Shown in pieces: positions 23,172 to 23,202 of a stretch of DNA of 23,202 nucleotides. Source of the stretch: an uncultured Cetobacterium sp. GTDB lineage: Bacteria > Fusobacteriota > Fusobacteriia > Fusobacteriales > Fusobacteriaceae. Below the pieces are notes generated by a model. It was given only the letters and a program-made list of their open reading frames with translations, was not told the DNA's origin and ran no database searches. The stretch covers positions 1-23,202 of the forward strand of contig CAAFWD010000092.1 of assembly GCA_900766645.1 (NCBI GenBank), written 5' to 3'. Within the stretch, counting starts at the first letter, position 1; the number at the start of each line of letters is the position of its first letter. The position numbers and the translations under genes are program-made.

Positions 23172-23202
23172 AGATCGGAAGAGCACACGTCTGAACTCCA
23201 GT
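23172..23202. other. Illumina adapter remnant (not genomic)
   Basis: 31 bases beginning AGATCGGAAGAGCACACGTC, the TruSeq adapter read outward from the insert. It creates the false MCSSDL start of the hpt fragment. Confidence 0.98.

Noticed and set aside
1..23202. 19-bp terminal inverted repeat at the contig ends, like a linear plasmid or transposon.
   Set aside because: It is identical to Illumina adapter sequence in both copies.
1..23202. Search for tRNA, rRNA, CRISPR arrays, insertion sequences, phage or toxin-antitoxin genes.
   Set aside because: None seen by eye; no repeated spacers, transposase or integrase motifs, and no cloverleaf with a recognisable T-loop.

Overview
The window is a 23.2 kb, strongly AT-rich contig whose gene content and protein style point to Fusobacteriaceae (Fusobacterium or Cetobacterium; a call from memory, not a search). 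The signs are PolC-type replication polymerase, an hpt-ksgA-DUF4911-khpA-rimM-trmD-polC housekeeping run, Firmicute-like strong Shine-Dalgarno sites, and a periplasmic (non-lipoprotein) solute-binding protein that suggests an outer membrane. Both ends are Illumina adapter sequence (1-19 and 23172-23202), so genomic DNA spans about 20-23171. The outermost genes, a PTS IIB subunit and hpt, are cut by the contig ends.

Left part (20-5150): a truncated mannose-family PTS IIB gene runs off the left edge and is divergent from a GntR/HutC regulator; both promoters are visible between them. A bidirectional terminator then separates the regulator from a leftward ugpQ-ugpA-ugpE-ugpB operon for uptake and hydrolysis of glycerophosphodiesters or glycerol-3-phosphate. 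It has no ATPase gene, so it presumably uses a shared one.

Middle part (5150-12580): a cation-efflux transporter carrying an N-terminal GNAT-like domain; a pair of small unknown envelope genes (one newly called here, 55 aa); a 64-aa helical protein with a strong promoter and a long leader; CysK; the peptidase PepD; then a rightward two-gene unit of an ArsR-family thiol-rich regulator and a CoA-disulfide/persulfide reductase-rhodanese fusion, with a palindromic operator just after the start of transcription. A cysteine-rich 93-aa protein follows on the other strand.

Right part (12619-23171): all leftward. Threonine deaminase with ACT domain has its own near-consensus promoter. Upstream of it runs a compact operon-like series, in transcription order hpt, ksgA, DUF4911, khpA, rimM, trmD, gamma-carbonic-anhydrase-like protein, SPOUT methyltransferase, polC, eamA, with gaps mostly of a few bases and one 1-nt overlap. 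The only larger gap in it (22023-22108) can fold a hairpin over the DUF4911 ribosome-binding site.

No tRNA, rRNA, CRISPR array, insertion sequence or phage gene was seen. The window is mostly ordinary chromosome. The most unusual items are the ArsR/CoADR-rhodanese unit, the GNAT-CDF fusion, the SD-sequestering leader, altered metal-ligand positions in the PolC PHP domain, and the small unknown genes.
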